Below are positions 23,558 through 35,500 of a DNA stretch of 64,000 nt, one piece after another. A program made the translations under genes and the position numbers. Position 1 is the first letter of the stretch. The number at the start of each line of letters is the position of its first letter. This DNA comes from Psilocybe azurescens (Eukaryota > Basidiomycota > Agaricomycetes > Agaricales > Agrocybaceae): NCBI GenBank assembly GCA_023853785.1, contig JAJIRX010000500.1, positions 496,001-560,000 of the forward strand, in the 5' to 3' direction. Below the pieces are notes generated by a model. That model had not been told where the DNA came from. It worked only from the letters and a program-made list of their open reading frames with translations, and ran no database searches.

Positions 23558-24947
23558 TCAGGCTTTACTAAAAAAGCTAGACATCTTGGCCATGCCAGTA
23601 GTGTTGACCTTTTTCAGGTTTTCGATTCCTCGTGAAGCTTTGACAGGTTTCCTCTTTACCGCGGTTGTTCCCGCTGCTGTTTCCTTACTTCCTGCCTTCT
23701 TCGCCTTAGAAGGAGCTGAAGTCATTGCAATGACCTCCTGGGTATTTGCATCCAGGTATTTTTAAGTTTACCGAAACTTTTGGGTAGGGTCTCAGTATAA
23801 ATAATACTGGTCTGCATCGGGTCACTCACTTGTAAGAATCCACCAATGTATCGCGCATATAGGGGGTCAAATATTGTGCAATGAGGTCACAACAAGCACG
23901 AGTGCGCCCAACTATGGAGATGTTTTGATATATAGTTCGCGCACTGTTGGTTGATCAACTTACGTTGTAACAGTTCTTCTTTCCCATCCTCCATGAGACC
24001 ATCTCTGGCAAGGCTCCGAACTACGGTTCGTGATCCGTCGATAGCTGTACATTTCTCGAGGTGTGAGACTTTGGCCCGCATATAATCTAAAAGTCTTTTT
24101 GGTAGAGAAGTGGTAAACGATGATCTCTGACGAGATCTCTGTAAGTTGAAGTTGAAGCTTGTCAGAGTTGTGTTCTCGAGACATAGATGGTGTCCGACCT
24201 TTTACATCGCAAAGATTTGTCAAAGACTTTCTAGTACAGATGAGAGAGCAGAATTCGAGAATGTCTTGACCTTCGACGACGCTCGATGCCGAGTTTTGCG
24301 ATTTGTTGGTAGCGGCCATCTGTCTGACTGATTCATCGAAAAGGTCATCGGCAGTTCTGAATTGAGTACTGTTTGGATTATTCTGAAAAGAAAAAGGTCA
24401 GTACCAGAGACCCGAAGTGATATACGGTGCGTACTGAATGCGTGGCTTGCAGAATGTATAACAGAAGGAATGTCGGGTCAATTGGGGTCATTATCAGTAG
24501 ATTTCCGTCTTCATCACAGAGTATTAGTAGGCGTAGAGGGTGAAAGGGGACCGACCACGTACTAGATGTAATTTCTTCGCCAAGAATCCACGAGCGTTCA
24601 TCCGGAGGGCTTACTGCTTGTATTTCCAACAGAGTTGATTGGATAGAATTTTCATGTAACGATGGCGGCAACCATTCGAGAGGCAAGAAAAGAGCCGGTG
24701 AGCCTCGACAAAGCGACGCAATTCGTTTCAAAGATCACTGTCCGCCAGATACATATCACGTACCAGTGCGAGGGTGAGGTAGCCGCAAAAGGCGGTGAGG
24801 TTTCTCGGTCGCGGTGTCGACTTTATTGTCGAGGGAAAACGTCAGATATCGAATAATCTCTGCAAGTCCGATTAGTTTTAGCAAAGATGAGTTCATATAT
24901 AGAACATATTTCTGACCTGAGGGTAGTATGGAGAAGTGAGTCGTCAT
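23558..24947 (-). CDS. RNASEH2B: Ribonuclease H2 subunit B
   Basis: RNASEH2B is a non-catalytic subunit of the nuclear RNase H2 trimer that removes ribonucleotides and RNA:DNA hybrids. The family core is clear: LPHPRTG, AVSPPDERSWILGEEI, then NGNLLIMTPIDPTFLLLYIL. A second conserved block has SRTVVRSLARDGLMEDGKEE and RTRACCDLIAQYL. The C-terminus is lysine-rich and ends MAKMSSFFSKA, a PIP-box-like peptide for PCNA with Met in the Gln position, as in the human protein. The start is the ATG at 24947; at least six short introns join in frame. The frame is broken twice at homopolymers: one extra T in T5 at 24096-24100, and one missing T in T5 at 23759-23763. Correcting them restores KRLLDYMRAKVSHLE and GKLKKYLDANTQEV. 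It lies in tandem with DNA ligase I. Confidence 0.85.
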
Positions 24948-25036
24948 ATCGACGCGCTTTGTCTACGGTTGACCAACGGTTGACGGAGTGAGGTTGAATG
25001 CAGGTCAGTGATGTCGCGAGTCGAAATGAATACGCG

Positions 25037-25042
25037 ACGCGT
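25037..25042. promoter_or_regulatory. Candidate MCB element (ACGCGT) upstream of RNASEH2B
   Basis: A perfect ACGCGT lies 90 bp upstream of the RNASEH2B start, directly after an overlapping ACGCGA. A CGACGCGC at 24950-24957 and a TCGCGA at about 25016 are close by. In ascomycete yeasts ACGCGT is the MBF site of G1/S replication genes. The assignment here is by motif and context only. Confidence 0.45.
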
Positions 25043-25489
25043 TATTGGGCCTTATTTGTCGAGTCAAACCGATCCGAAGGGCTTGGTATACTTATTTAAG
25101 CTATTTATAGAAAGTACTTGGTTGAAGCTTATGCGCGCCGACCTATGCGTTACCTGGTTTTGTCTGTGTCACATCCGGTAATGCTTGAGAGAATTGGAGC
25201 CAGTCTTGCATTCAATTCATTAGTGCCAAATTCCGAGTTCCCGAAGTTAAAATCGACTAATTATATTTTCGATTGTTTTCAAATGGAGGGAGGGGGGAAG
25301 GTAAAGATTAGAGGTCGCTGCTAACAGTTATGCAAAACAGTCCGAGATTGCACCATCTTGATTGCGTAGCACTGGTTATAGACAACAAGGTTTTACCAAC
25401 TGCAATCGTAGAGCTCCGGAAGGTGAGTGGTTCGAGAAGCTTCATTGTCTGAAATATTTGTGAAACACCCCAATCGACTAGCCGTTGGA

Positions 25490-28400
25490 TCAGATACTGT
25501 CATCTTCTTCCTCGGAATCATCCTCTACCTCTGAGGATTCATTTTGAACATCGACCAAATCACCGTCATCGTTTCCTGCATCGATTTTTCCTTGCTGGCC
25601 TCTCCAAATTTCTGCCAGGAACGATGGAGTGCTGGCCATTTCAATATGCATATCGTCTCTTGTCCTGATGAAGCGAGGAAAGCGTAGGCCGAGTCCACGA
25701 GAGGAAGAAACAATCCCACGTGCTGCCACTGATACGGGGCTTTCAGTTATGCTGGGTAGTACAAAATAAACGGAGTTAATCTATCGTGGAACCTAGAGAA
25801 GAGACTGCTCACTCTGCACCCCGGATTTCCCAGACTTCACGAGGTTTAAAGTAAACATCAGGCTTAAAACCTAGATCATAAACACTATCAGGTTTACGGC
25901 ATGACAGAAGTAACACAGATAGAAAGTATTACCTCCAAAATCACATTCCCATTTAGGCTGTATGGAACATACTTCAGAATTCAAGGTGTACTGCTCTCTT
26001 GCTGACTATCGAGGCAAGGCGCCTTGAATGAAGTGGCTCATGGACGCATAATGAGGCACTGACCACATAAAACGCGTCTGTAAAACCTATTGAAACATCA
26101 TACACCAATGAAAAGTATGTCTTATATATCGACAAGGAATATTACGAACCTGACATGCATTTGCATACAGCAACTGGGCGGCCAGCTTCTGGGTTCCACA
26201 GTGCTAAGAGAACAGGACTCCACCATTGAGCCTTTCGTCCATTTCCATACCAGGCACCAACCGGAATGAGGTCCAGAGAATCGCCCATTCCTTCAATATA
26301 ATCTTTCTTCAATTTTAACCAACCAGAAGCTCTGACATCTGGCTCATATGTAGATAACAAGGACATTTGCCTGCTTTGTTTCTCTTTAACTGGTTCAATA
26401 GCATTGGGACTGTTCAGAATCTGCAGAAAGATGGTTTAGTAGAGGCCGCTTCAAAAATGGACCAGTTGAAAGAAAGGGAGTTTATTTCACCTTAATCATA
26501 AGCCCTTCGCACCGGTTTTCTATCGCGCTCGACATGAAGTCCTCTATCGACTCCCTTCCGGATTCGCTTTCACAGCTTTTGACAAAGTCAAACTGCGCCA
26601 TTATGGTGCTCGATTCCAATGACCTGCGAACGGAGAAGTTTTGTCGAAGTGCTTTTCTTCGCTCTCGAAAGCTCTGATCAAGAAGTGACTGTTGTTTGAA
26701 GTTAGATAACGCACAAAATTGTAAAGAAGACTTCACATTTCCGTTCAAATACATGAGATCAAATGCAAATACACAGACAGCAATTCGAACATCCTTTAGA
26801 TTGACGTCTTTTCGTGCCCTGCCCGACAATTCTTGAAATGACTTCAGCTCTCCTGAGATTGGGTCAATAGCAACGACTTCGGCGTCCATGATGAAGGAGG
26901 ACATCCCCTCTCGTTCCTCAAACATAGTTTGAGCCAAATTGATAATATCGGGATACTGTAGACGCTCTCAATAGATATGCGAAATCTACACTGTCTTATA
27001 CTCGCCTTCGATGTCATGTCTTCCAAGTGACGCGAAAATATCTTGATGTGATAATCTTGTCCAATTTTGGAGGCGTGAATTTGTGCCCTCTGTCCGTCAT
27101 ATTTAAATTCTGCAGAGAAATGCAGGTCACCAAGTCTGTGGTAAATTTCATCCAACGAGCGTGTAGGCGATCCAAGCATCGGGTGTATAGGTATGCCTAC
27201 TAAAATGAGAACCAAATATGGAATAATTATGCCGAGAGAAAACGTACCAACAGTCATCGGAACGCGTTCCGCAAGAGTATCTAGTCCGTTATCAAGGAGA
27301 GCTGGAATGATTTGATCATAACTTGGATGTTTTACATATACCTGCTTGATTAAGTTCTCGGCGAGCTTAAACGTCGTCGACAGCCGTTCTTGAGTAGGGT
27401 CGCGGGTTTTCCCTTTAGATGACGCAACTTGGGATCTGAGTTCCGAAATCAACGTAGGAGGTACATGCAAGGAGCCCACTGCATTTGTTTCGATGATACG
27501 GTCCTTGATCGACGTAGGAGGCGTCAATGCGAAAGCTCGTGCTAAAGCAGCGAGAATTGATGTTCTAACAGCCCCAACACGGAGATTCTGGCAAAGTGTC
27601 CTAGTGAGATACCTAACCTCTTCACCTGTTGCCGCAAGGAGAAGTTTCTCTACGATTTTCTGCTTCTCTTTGGCAGCACCCTGGCCCCTGCAAGCGCAAA
27701 TTTTAAGCATCGATTGATAGACATAGGGGACAGATAATGGTGGGTGAGGAATAAGAGTTCGAATGTTAAATTTGGCGGCATAAGCCACATCACCTGGATC
27801 TCCACTCGTATTGTATAATTTCTTCAAGGCTGCTCCAGATAATCCAGATATTTGCTGCAAAGACCTCGAAATAATGGAAGAACCGAGGCCAAGCTCGATT
27901 GCAACAAAAGATGGACCAAGTGAATTGGATAAGAGATATACAGCCGGCAGAAGAGACGCAGGATGCTTGACTATGAAAGTTCGCAATACGTTGGTTAAGA
28001 TATTAATAATAGCAATACGTGATCGTGTTTGGGACAGGGAGAGCAACGCATGAACTAGAAGCGTGTAAGGAGCGTCGGACGATCTCGAAGGCTGTTGCTC
28101 CGGCTCGTAGTCGATTGGATCAACGTTGACAGAGGAGAATTCATCAGGATTTATATGTTGATGTGCTTCGCGTTCACCAACTTGGCGAGTCGAAAAGTCC
28201 TTCTTTAGGTTGCCACTCGGGGTTGAATTTGGGAGGGTTACATGCTGACGCGTTTCGACTTCATTCCCAGAAGTGAGAATGGGACTTCCCTTCTTCATAA
28301 GGTCATCTGAATTCGGGTCTGACAGCGTAAGCAGCTGAGGTTGAATGGTTGTCTGATTCTCCAAGTCGAAGGCATCGACGTCAATAATCAAGGGGCCCGC

Positions 28401-28598
28401 AAGCTCCGCATGTTTAGTATTGACGAGCTGGGTGGAACTGCCTTGCACAAATTGCGGAAGGGTGTCGACTTTACTTCCTGGAGCTCTTGATGATTTTGGA
28501 GAGGAGAAGAAATGGTCAAGCTGAAACTGATTACTGTTTAGCTTGGAACGTTTTTTCTTCGTCGGAGAAGGTGTCAATGTGGCGTTGCGTTTTGACAT
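25490..28598 (-). CDS. CDC9: ATP-dependent DNA ligase I (Cdc9/LIG1)
   Basis: This is the replicative ligase that seals Okazaki fragments in the nucleus. The start ATG at 28598 gives a basic N-terminus with QFQLDHFF, a textbook PIP box (Q-x-x-L-x-x-F-F) at about residues 25-32. A long disordered linker follows, then the DNA-binding domain (SGLSGAALKKLYN, VRYLTRTLCQNLRVGAVRTS) and the adenylation domain with EFKYDGQRAQIH, where Lys is the adenylated residue. Later motifs include FIMDAEVVAID, FAFDLMYLNG, CEGLMIK, WLKLKKDYIEG, and the OB-fold RFPRFIRTRDD. An acidic tail (DDSEEEDDSI) ends at 25490. Introns remove in-frame insertions, for example within VPMTV|GIPIHPMLG. I found no frame break. Confidence 0.92.
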
Positions 28599-28742
28599 AT
28601 ATTAGTCGTAGTCGAATGCAGTCGACCGTTCAGCAAAGGCTGTATATAACAGTTGCTTCAACAAGATAGAATATTGTTTGTAAACACACATATTTCTTGT
28701 AAAGCATGTACAGAGGACTAACTTGCAATGTTGTCTTCAGTT

Positions 28743-29060
28743 CTAAGTTAAGGCTTCAATTCGGTCAATGTTGTCGGCTTCTAGTTCGGATTGTCCTGAC
28801 GGTATCCAAAAGTGGGATCCTGTGGATGTGATTAAGTGCTTACCCAAAAGTGAGTGCTGACTAGGAGAAATCAAAGCTTGAAGAGATGTATGGAAGGACG
28901 TTGGAAGTTGTATTGTAGGTAAACAGTAGTTAAAGTGTAGCCTCATTGACGCCGATATCTGAGCCAAATAAAATAGCCGAAGCATGACCGTGACATTCGA
29001 GGCCAGCGGCACCTGACTTACAACTGCAACCACTTCCTCAGAGTCGAAGTTGTCCAGCAA
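28743..29060 (-). CDS. Possible small gene or exon, unknown
   Basis: An open frame of 105 codons lies between the DNA ligase start and the SLU7 start, on the ligase strand. It has a protein-like composition ([18 protein letters not shown], then [21 protein letters not shown]) but no recognised domain. No in-frame ATG exists at its head: the first codons are TTG/CTG and a stop lies just upstream, 27 bp from the divergent SLU7 ATG. Translation could start at an internal ATG giving about 80 residues, or this could be a downstream exon or chance. Confidence 0.25.
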   Translation of the reverse strand: MLDNFDSEEVVAVVSQVPLASNVTVMLRLFYLAQISASMRLHFNYCLPTIQLPTSFHTSLQALISPSQHSLLGKHLITSTGSHFWIPSGQSELEADNIDRIEALT

Positions 29061-29086
29061 GCTGCGACACCCACTTATATCTTATA

Positions 29087-31043
29087 ATGGCATCATCTTC
29101 AGGTATGTAGAATCTCTCAACAACAAAATTCGTACGCTGAACAGGCCCTTAGCCGTAGGGAAGTTGTCAAGGGAGGAATTCAGACGTCAGAAGGATCTTG
29201 ACGCTGCTCGTAAAGCCGGTACTGCACCAGCTGCTCTTGACGAAGAGGGACGGCCTATCAATCCCCATATTCCACGTACGTAACAACGATCCTGCTGGAA
29301 ATATGTCGTACTAACTTCATTGAATGTGCAGAGTATATCTCCCAAGCTCCTTGGTATCTCGATACTGGAGCACCCTCTCTAAACCATCAGCGCCGGCCCG
29401 ACTACGATGACTCTTCAAGTAAACTTGACAATTGGTATGACAGAGGAGCAAAAGCAGGACCTGCCGCTAAAAAGTTTCGCAAAGGAGCATGCGAAAACTG
29501 CGGTGCCATGACCCACAAGAAACAAGATTGTTTGGAGAGGCCGCGGAAGAAGGGAGCGAAGTTCACGAACAAAGATATTCAAGCCGACGACGTTATTCAA
29601 GAAGTTTCAGCAGGATATGATGCCAAGCGTGATCGTTGGAATGGGTACGACGCGGCTGAACACAAACGAGTCTACGAAGAATACGCTGCTATAGAGGCAG
29701 CGAGGCAGAAGTTACGAGAAGAGGAAATCGACAATCAAACGACAACGGATTTAGCAGCGGTACGTAAAGTGGCGAAAGCTGGAAAATCCGAAACCAAGAC
29801 GGATGCCGACTTTGGATCCAGTGAAGATGAGGATGCAGACGAAGATAAATATGCAGATGCTGCAGACGCTGTAGGCCAAAAACTGGATGCGAAAACCCGA
29901 ATCACGGTTCGCAATCTGCGCATTCGTGAAGATACCGCAAAATATTTGATCAACCTGGACCCGGAGAGTGCCTACTATGATCCTAAAACACGTTCTATGA
30001 GAGACGCGCCCCTCAAAAACATTCCAGCGGAAGACGTAAGTGCAAATTCAACCCTACAGTTCCAAATCTTTACTAACGTTATTATGTAGGCCAAGTTCGC
30101 CGGCGATAATTTCTTCCGTTACTCAGGTGAAGCACCTGAAGTTCAAGACCTTCAGTTGTTTGCCTGGCAAGCAGCTGCTCGAGGTAACGACGTTCATCTG
30201 AACGCCAACCCCACACAAGGAGAATTGCTACATTATGAGTTCAAGCAAAAGAAGGAAGAACTCAAGGATACAACAAAAACAAGTATTCTTGCGAAATACG
30301 GTGGAGCTGAATATCTTAATTCTGCGCCGAAAGAACTTCGTCAAGGCCAGACAGAAAATTATGTCGAATACTCTCGAACTGGTCAAGTCATTAAAGGCCG
30401 TGAAAAGGCCAAGGCCAAGTCAAAATATCCCGAAGATGGTGTGTCTAATTTAAATTACACCTGATATAAAATATTACTTATCACTTTCCCTAGTCTATGT
30501 CAACAACCACACCGCCGTGTGGGGCTCTTGGTACGACACTTTGACAGGATCCTGGGGTTATGCCTGCTGTCATTCTAGTCTCCATCTCTCTTATTGCGCT
30601 GGTAAAGCTGGAATCGAAGCAGCATATGCTTCCAGCGCACAGCACCTGCTTGCAACATCGAACACACCCGCCGTTCCCGAAAAGTCTGAAAAGGAACCAC
30701 CAAGGGATGTCCAGGAGACACCGTCAGAGAAAATCGATCAAAACTATTCGAAGAAGCGGATCGGAGAAGGAGATATCAAACTCGATCAAGGAAAACTAGC
30801 ACAGGCAGTCCTGGAAGAGAAAAAGAGGAAGGCTAAGGGCCGAAATGATGACGAAAGATCAAGCAAAAAGGTCAAGAGCAGTCTTGAGGGGGGAGGAAGC
30901 CACGAAGTCACTGAAGAGGAACTCGGTATGTCATTTTCCCTTGGACTTACATGCGATCTAACAACACTTCTGCAGAGGCGTACCGGATGTCTCGGCGCCA
31001 GACGGAAGACCCTATGGCAAATTACGTGGATGAGGATCTTTAA
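29087..31043 (+). CDS. SLU7: Pre-mRNA splicing factor SLU7
   Basis: SLU7 acts in the second step of nuclear splicing, in 3' splice-site choice. A first mini exon, MASSS, ends in a 5' splice site; after a short intron comes [20 protein letters not shown]. The single CCHC zinc knuckle is [14 protein letters not shown]. Family blocks follow: [85 protein letters not shown] and WGYACCHSS. The C-terminus is lysine-rich and ends ANYVDEDL at 31043. Four or five introns join in frame and no frame break was found. An acidic [10 protein letters not shown] stretch lies before the conserved core. Confidence 0.93.
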
Positions 31044-31900
31044 TTCGTACTCTGCTTTGTATTAATTCTCCTTTATTGTATTCTAATGTATTGACTTCTC
31101 CTTTGCGATGACGTGCCTAGGTGGATTTTCGTCTTTCAATCTTCAATAGGGTGAGTACCACCTCTAAAGTACTTACATATCTCTATCTATTATGTAACTG
31201 TGTTTGTACGGGAGGTATATGCTTGTAGGCAAATCACGGCTCCTATACCCCTACCCAGTTTCCGCAAAAATGCAACCTCGAGCATCCAAAGCTAGCAGGA
31301 AATGGCCAAGATATGCTAAAAACAATGTTTTAGCAATATCCCCTTTATTTTTGGTCTGTTTCGGACACTCTTTGGCTTGTTTAAAAGTTGCAGGTACAGG
31401 AATTTGTATCCATACGGTTGTGGACAAGCAAACGCATTCAACTTGGTATCTCAGGGACCCGCATTTTTTACGAAAATCTAATGATGGATTTGAGCTCGGA
31501 CGATCAAATAGAGCTCCGAAACAGTGTTTTTTTATTAAATTTCCACGAGGATTTAGCAGAGCCAAATTTTTGAAACTTTTTGAGCCAAATCTGGGGTGTC
31601 TGTGTGGTTCAAATATCTAATTTGGCAACACAGGTGGTCCAAGATGAAGAGGACTATGCCGATGCCGATGCAACTGGTTGCCAGTCCTGCAAAGAAGAGC
31701 AAACGGTAGTAAACTTCCATCCATCCATCTGCGCCATACATATTATTATTACTAAACACATATACAATGAGGGGCCATGTTAGTTTACTAGTTTACCACT
31801 AATGAACTGGAACGAGTTGTATATTTAATAAACTAAAGGTATCCGTATTTGTCACATCAATTGCCAAGGTTTATGTATAGCTGTTTGACGAAATGGGAAG
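31044..31900. other. Gene-free stretch, possible unknown repeat
   Basis: The first 100 bp is the SLU7 3' flank. From about 31204 to 31780 an AT-rich stretch is open for about 100 codons on both strands, without a domain, splice pattern or terminal repeats. It may be a degenerate interspersed repeat, which a self-comparison of the genome would show. Confidence 0.35.
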
Positions 31901-31910
31901 GTGAAACTAA

Positions 31911-32420
31911 ATGAACAAAAAGTTGGAGCCGAGGTTCTGGTCCACGCTACCCATGGGTATACCTATAGGTTACCTTTGTGGACCCGCACCCGTGCTCAAC
32001 CCTTATTTATGGGGAATAAAAGAGGAATCAGGTTATTCCACGATACAAGGCACAAAACCACAAACAATATTCTTGGGTCTAATGGACTCTCCTGTTGGCA
32101 TGTTGGCCTGGATTCGGGAAAAGGTCAATAAATTGACCGAGCCTAGGTATCTGTGGGAGCCAGATATGATTATTACCTGGACCATGCCTTATCCTCTGTC
32201 CGAAAGTTCACGGTACTAGAGGATCTACAAAGAAGCCATGACCAGGTTTTCAACAAAGTTATACCTGCAAAGGTCGCTTTTGGATTTCTACAAAGAGCAC
32301 CCCAAAGGCGGCCATTTTGCCTCAGCTAAACGTAGTGAAGAACTGAAACAGGATGCTAGGAATTTTGTGCCCAACATTTCTGAAGGCAAGCGACGGAAAC
32401 TTCAATCACAGGATTTGTAA
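31911..32420 (+). pseudogene. Epoxide hydrolase (alpha/beta hydrolase) fragment, decayed
   Basis: The first 309 bp are open and read LWGIKEESGYSTIQGTKPQ, then LMDSPVGMLAWIREKV, then WEPDMIITW. These match the lid and cap region of fungal microsomal-type epoxide hydrolases (GYxxIQxTxPQT, DSPVGLLAWI). A stop at 32217-32219 is followed in another frame by RIYKEAM, and then after a jump by HPKGGHFASAKRSEEL, the family region around the catalytic histidine. The nucleophile domain upstream is absent, and the block between IYKEAM and GGHFA is shortened. This cannot be repaired by one base, so I call it a true remnant, not a sequencing break. Confidence 0.7.
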
Positions 32421-32593
32421 AGCATTAGGATTTTAGATTAAAGAATTCTCAATGACGGATATAAAAATTAATCTTCACGCATTATCCGAGAGACTTGAAG
32501 CCAGTCCGACATTGGAGTTGTCATCATTTACTATTATTTCTGGATATTTAAGTATACACTTTTTTGTGGGAGGCGGAGGCGTTCTGGATAGCG

Positions 32594-35500
32594 TTATCCC
32601 AGTGTAGCGCGATTACCTATACCTCCAGTGTCGGGAGGAGCGGGTAATCCACCACTACGATCTGATATAAACTCTCGATAACTAAGTAGCCATCAGCATA
32701 TATGCGAAATCAGTGCAAAGAGTTCTTACATTCTACCAAGCCGGCGCCTTTCGTCCTCAGACACTGATGGACGCGTTACTTTCAAAGCCCTAAGGATGTC
32801 AACCTGTTGTATCTCATTCTATGAAGGGTCAGCCTGGAAACCAATGATTTTAACCTTCTCTATCACCTTCTTCGGCGGAAAGGACTTGATCTCTTTGATT
32901 GACGTCCTGCTCGACATCGAATTAGACAGGATTTGACGGAGCTGAGCGTAAAAATGGTAAGTTCCGGATTCAGAAACATTGATTACACTTGCTCACCCTT
33001 CTTTGCATCGCCATTTCTTCTGCCTTGCTCAGGACCGACCTATCTGTAGGCCCCCAATAGTGATGTATTGTATTGGCATATCTTCTGTTCGCCCAGCATC
33101 TGAGCTCTCTAATGGCGTTTCAGCTATGGAGGTATGAATGACATCGAGATGTGCGTTGTATAGTAGTGCCTGTAGATCTGCCCCAGAGAACCCTTCTGTT
33201 TTTGTAGCAACTTCATCGAAGTCGACTGCAGCTGATATAGTCATCTTCCGTGCAACGGCTTTCAGAATCTACAATGAACCATAGAATGAAGCTCCATTAC
33301 CCTTCAGTACTGGAAGTGCGACGTACATCTTTTCGTTCTTCGTGATCGGGTATATTACACAGAAGAGATTTATCAAGACGACCTGGGCGAAGTAAGGCAG
33401 AATCAATGAGGTCCGGTCGACTGATCCGCATCGAAACCTCATATTAGAACTTAGGAGTCAATACAACCGTAAAGCCTCACCTTGTCGCTGCCAAGACATA
33501 GACCCCGTCCAATCCTTCAGCACCATCCATCTGGGTAAGCATTTGATTGACAACTCGATCAGTCACACCAGTACTATCATGGCCTCTGAAGAAATCATTC
33601 AATAAGCCTTTCTATAGGCTGAGATTACACAAAGAACATACCTCTTGGGAGCGATCGAATCAAATTCGTCGAAGAAGAGTACACATGGTTTTGCTGCACT
33701 CGCTCGCTCGAACAGATCTCTGACCTAAAAATGATAAGCCTCTCGTGCATGGGTAAGAGGTCTAGACGTAACGAACCGATTTTTCGCTAGCTCCGATATA
33801 TTTGTTGAGAATTTCTGGACCTTTGACACTTATGAAATTCAATCCGCATTCCTTAGCGACTGCTGATGCCAGCAAGGTCTTTCCACATCCAGGGAAGCCA
33901 TAAAGTAGAAGTCTGTCAGACACCCTCAGTATCATAACTTGAATAGCGATAAAACTATTATTTATACCCGGATCGCAACCTCAACGGAGATTGCTTGAAT
34001 ATAGGACCATACTTCGTGGGCCATTCCAACGTTTCCCGTAGCATGCGTCGAGTTTCATGTAGCCCTATAGACAGTCATAAGTCATTACTTTATATGTCTG
34101 AATACGTGGGCCAACCTCCAATATCTGACCAGGCCACATCCGATTTCTCTAATTTAACATCCCTGAGGGATAGAGGGACGAAACCGACTTGAGCCGCTGC
34201 AAAATCAGCTTGCGCCAAAATCAGCTAAGTGAACGCAGGTCAGACAACAAATAAAGGAGAATACACGGATGTTAAAACAAGTACTTTCGAGGAAGGTTCG
34301 GTGGCCGCTCTCATTGCTACTTGGTGAATAGCACGAGCAACGAGATCTTTCAAGTCCGTTGCCGAATAACCTTCCGTCTGTGTCGATAACTCGGTATAAT
34401 TAATGACTGATTCAGGATCTTGAATGATGTCGGTTGCCATTTGAAGTCGATCTTGAACCAGTCTAGAAAGTATCTTTAAGAAAAGTAAGCAAGCATACAT
34501 CCCGAGTGAAAGGTAAGTCACACACGTCTCGGCGAGCATCCTTGTTGGGTGGAGTAACATGGACTATTTCCTTGAAGAGGTGAGCGCTGTTGACGAATGA
34601 GTGTAGAGACGCAGTGGAGTCTGATGTAGCAAGTAGAATAATGCCCCGCGAGTTGAGGGAAGCTGTACGGGAATTCGAAGAAAAGATGTTCAAAAAGACC
34701 TCTGTAATATGGCGAGAACGGAAGGAATCTGCATGCTAATTTGACGACGTCCGGTCAAGCGAAGAGACTATTAACTATAACCCGCGTACCTCAACTTCAG
34801 CGCTCAACAGTTTATCCAGATTGTCGAGTACAAGGATACTTGGTCGGTGCCAAGCACATGTATCAAACCAAAAGTTAAGTTGCGCTTTTACCGAAGGAAT
34901 AGGTTGTTCCGATAACTTTGAAGCATCAACATAGTGGACGTCTGAATATCGTTAAATTTTGATACATACAGACCGTAAATAAGGACATTACATGCTAAAG
35001 TTCTGGGATCTTCTTGGATGCTTTTTGCCACAGATCGAACAATTGATGTCTTTCCAGCACCAGCTCGCCCTGTTATAAGGAGGCCAGAAACTGGAGATAG
35101 GTAATTAAAGGGAGCTTTAAGTGCTCTGTCAACAACGAGCCGGATGAAAGCAACGTACGACCGCAGATCGAAGTTCTGAGAGAGTGCATGAGCAATTCTC
35201 GAGTGCAGTACTTCGTACACTGCTCCAGGATGGCATCTATACCTGCAAGAAAATTGGGAGAAGAATTGCTGTGCGTAGACCGTGTACCTGTTGGGAGAGA
35301 GTATAATATAAGAAATGAAGAGATCTAACCTTGATGAATAATTATTTTGCTGATAAGACTCCTTGGACTCTATTGTTGCGCCTTTTACTGAGAGAGATAA
35401 TCTTCGGCTGTTTGAGATGACAATAGCTAGACCAGAAGGAAATGAAATTACCTGATCAAATCCCACTCTTTCAGACCTTCGGGTAATGCATAATATGCGA

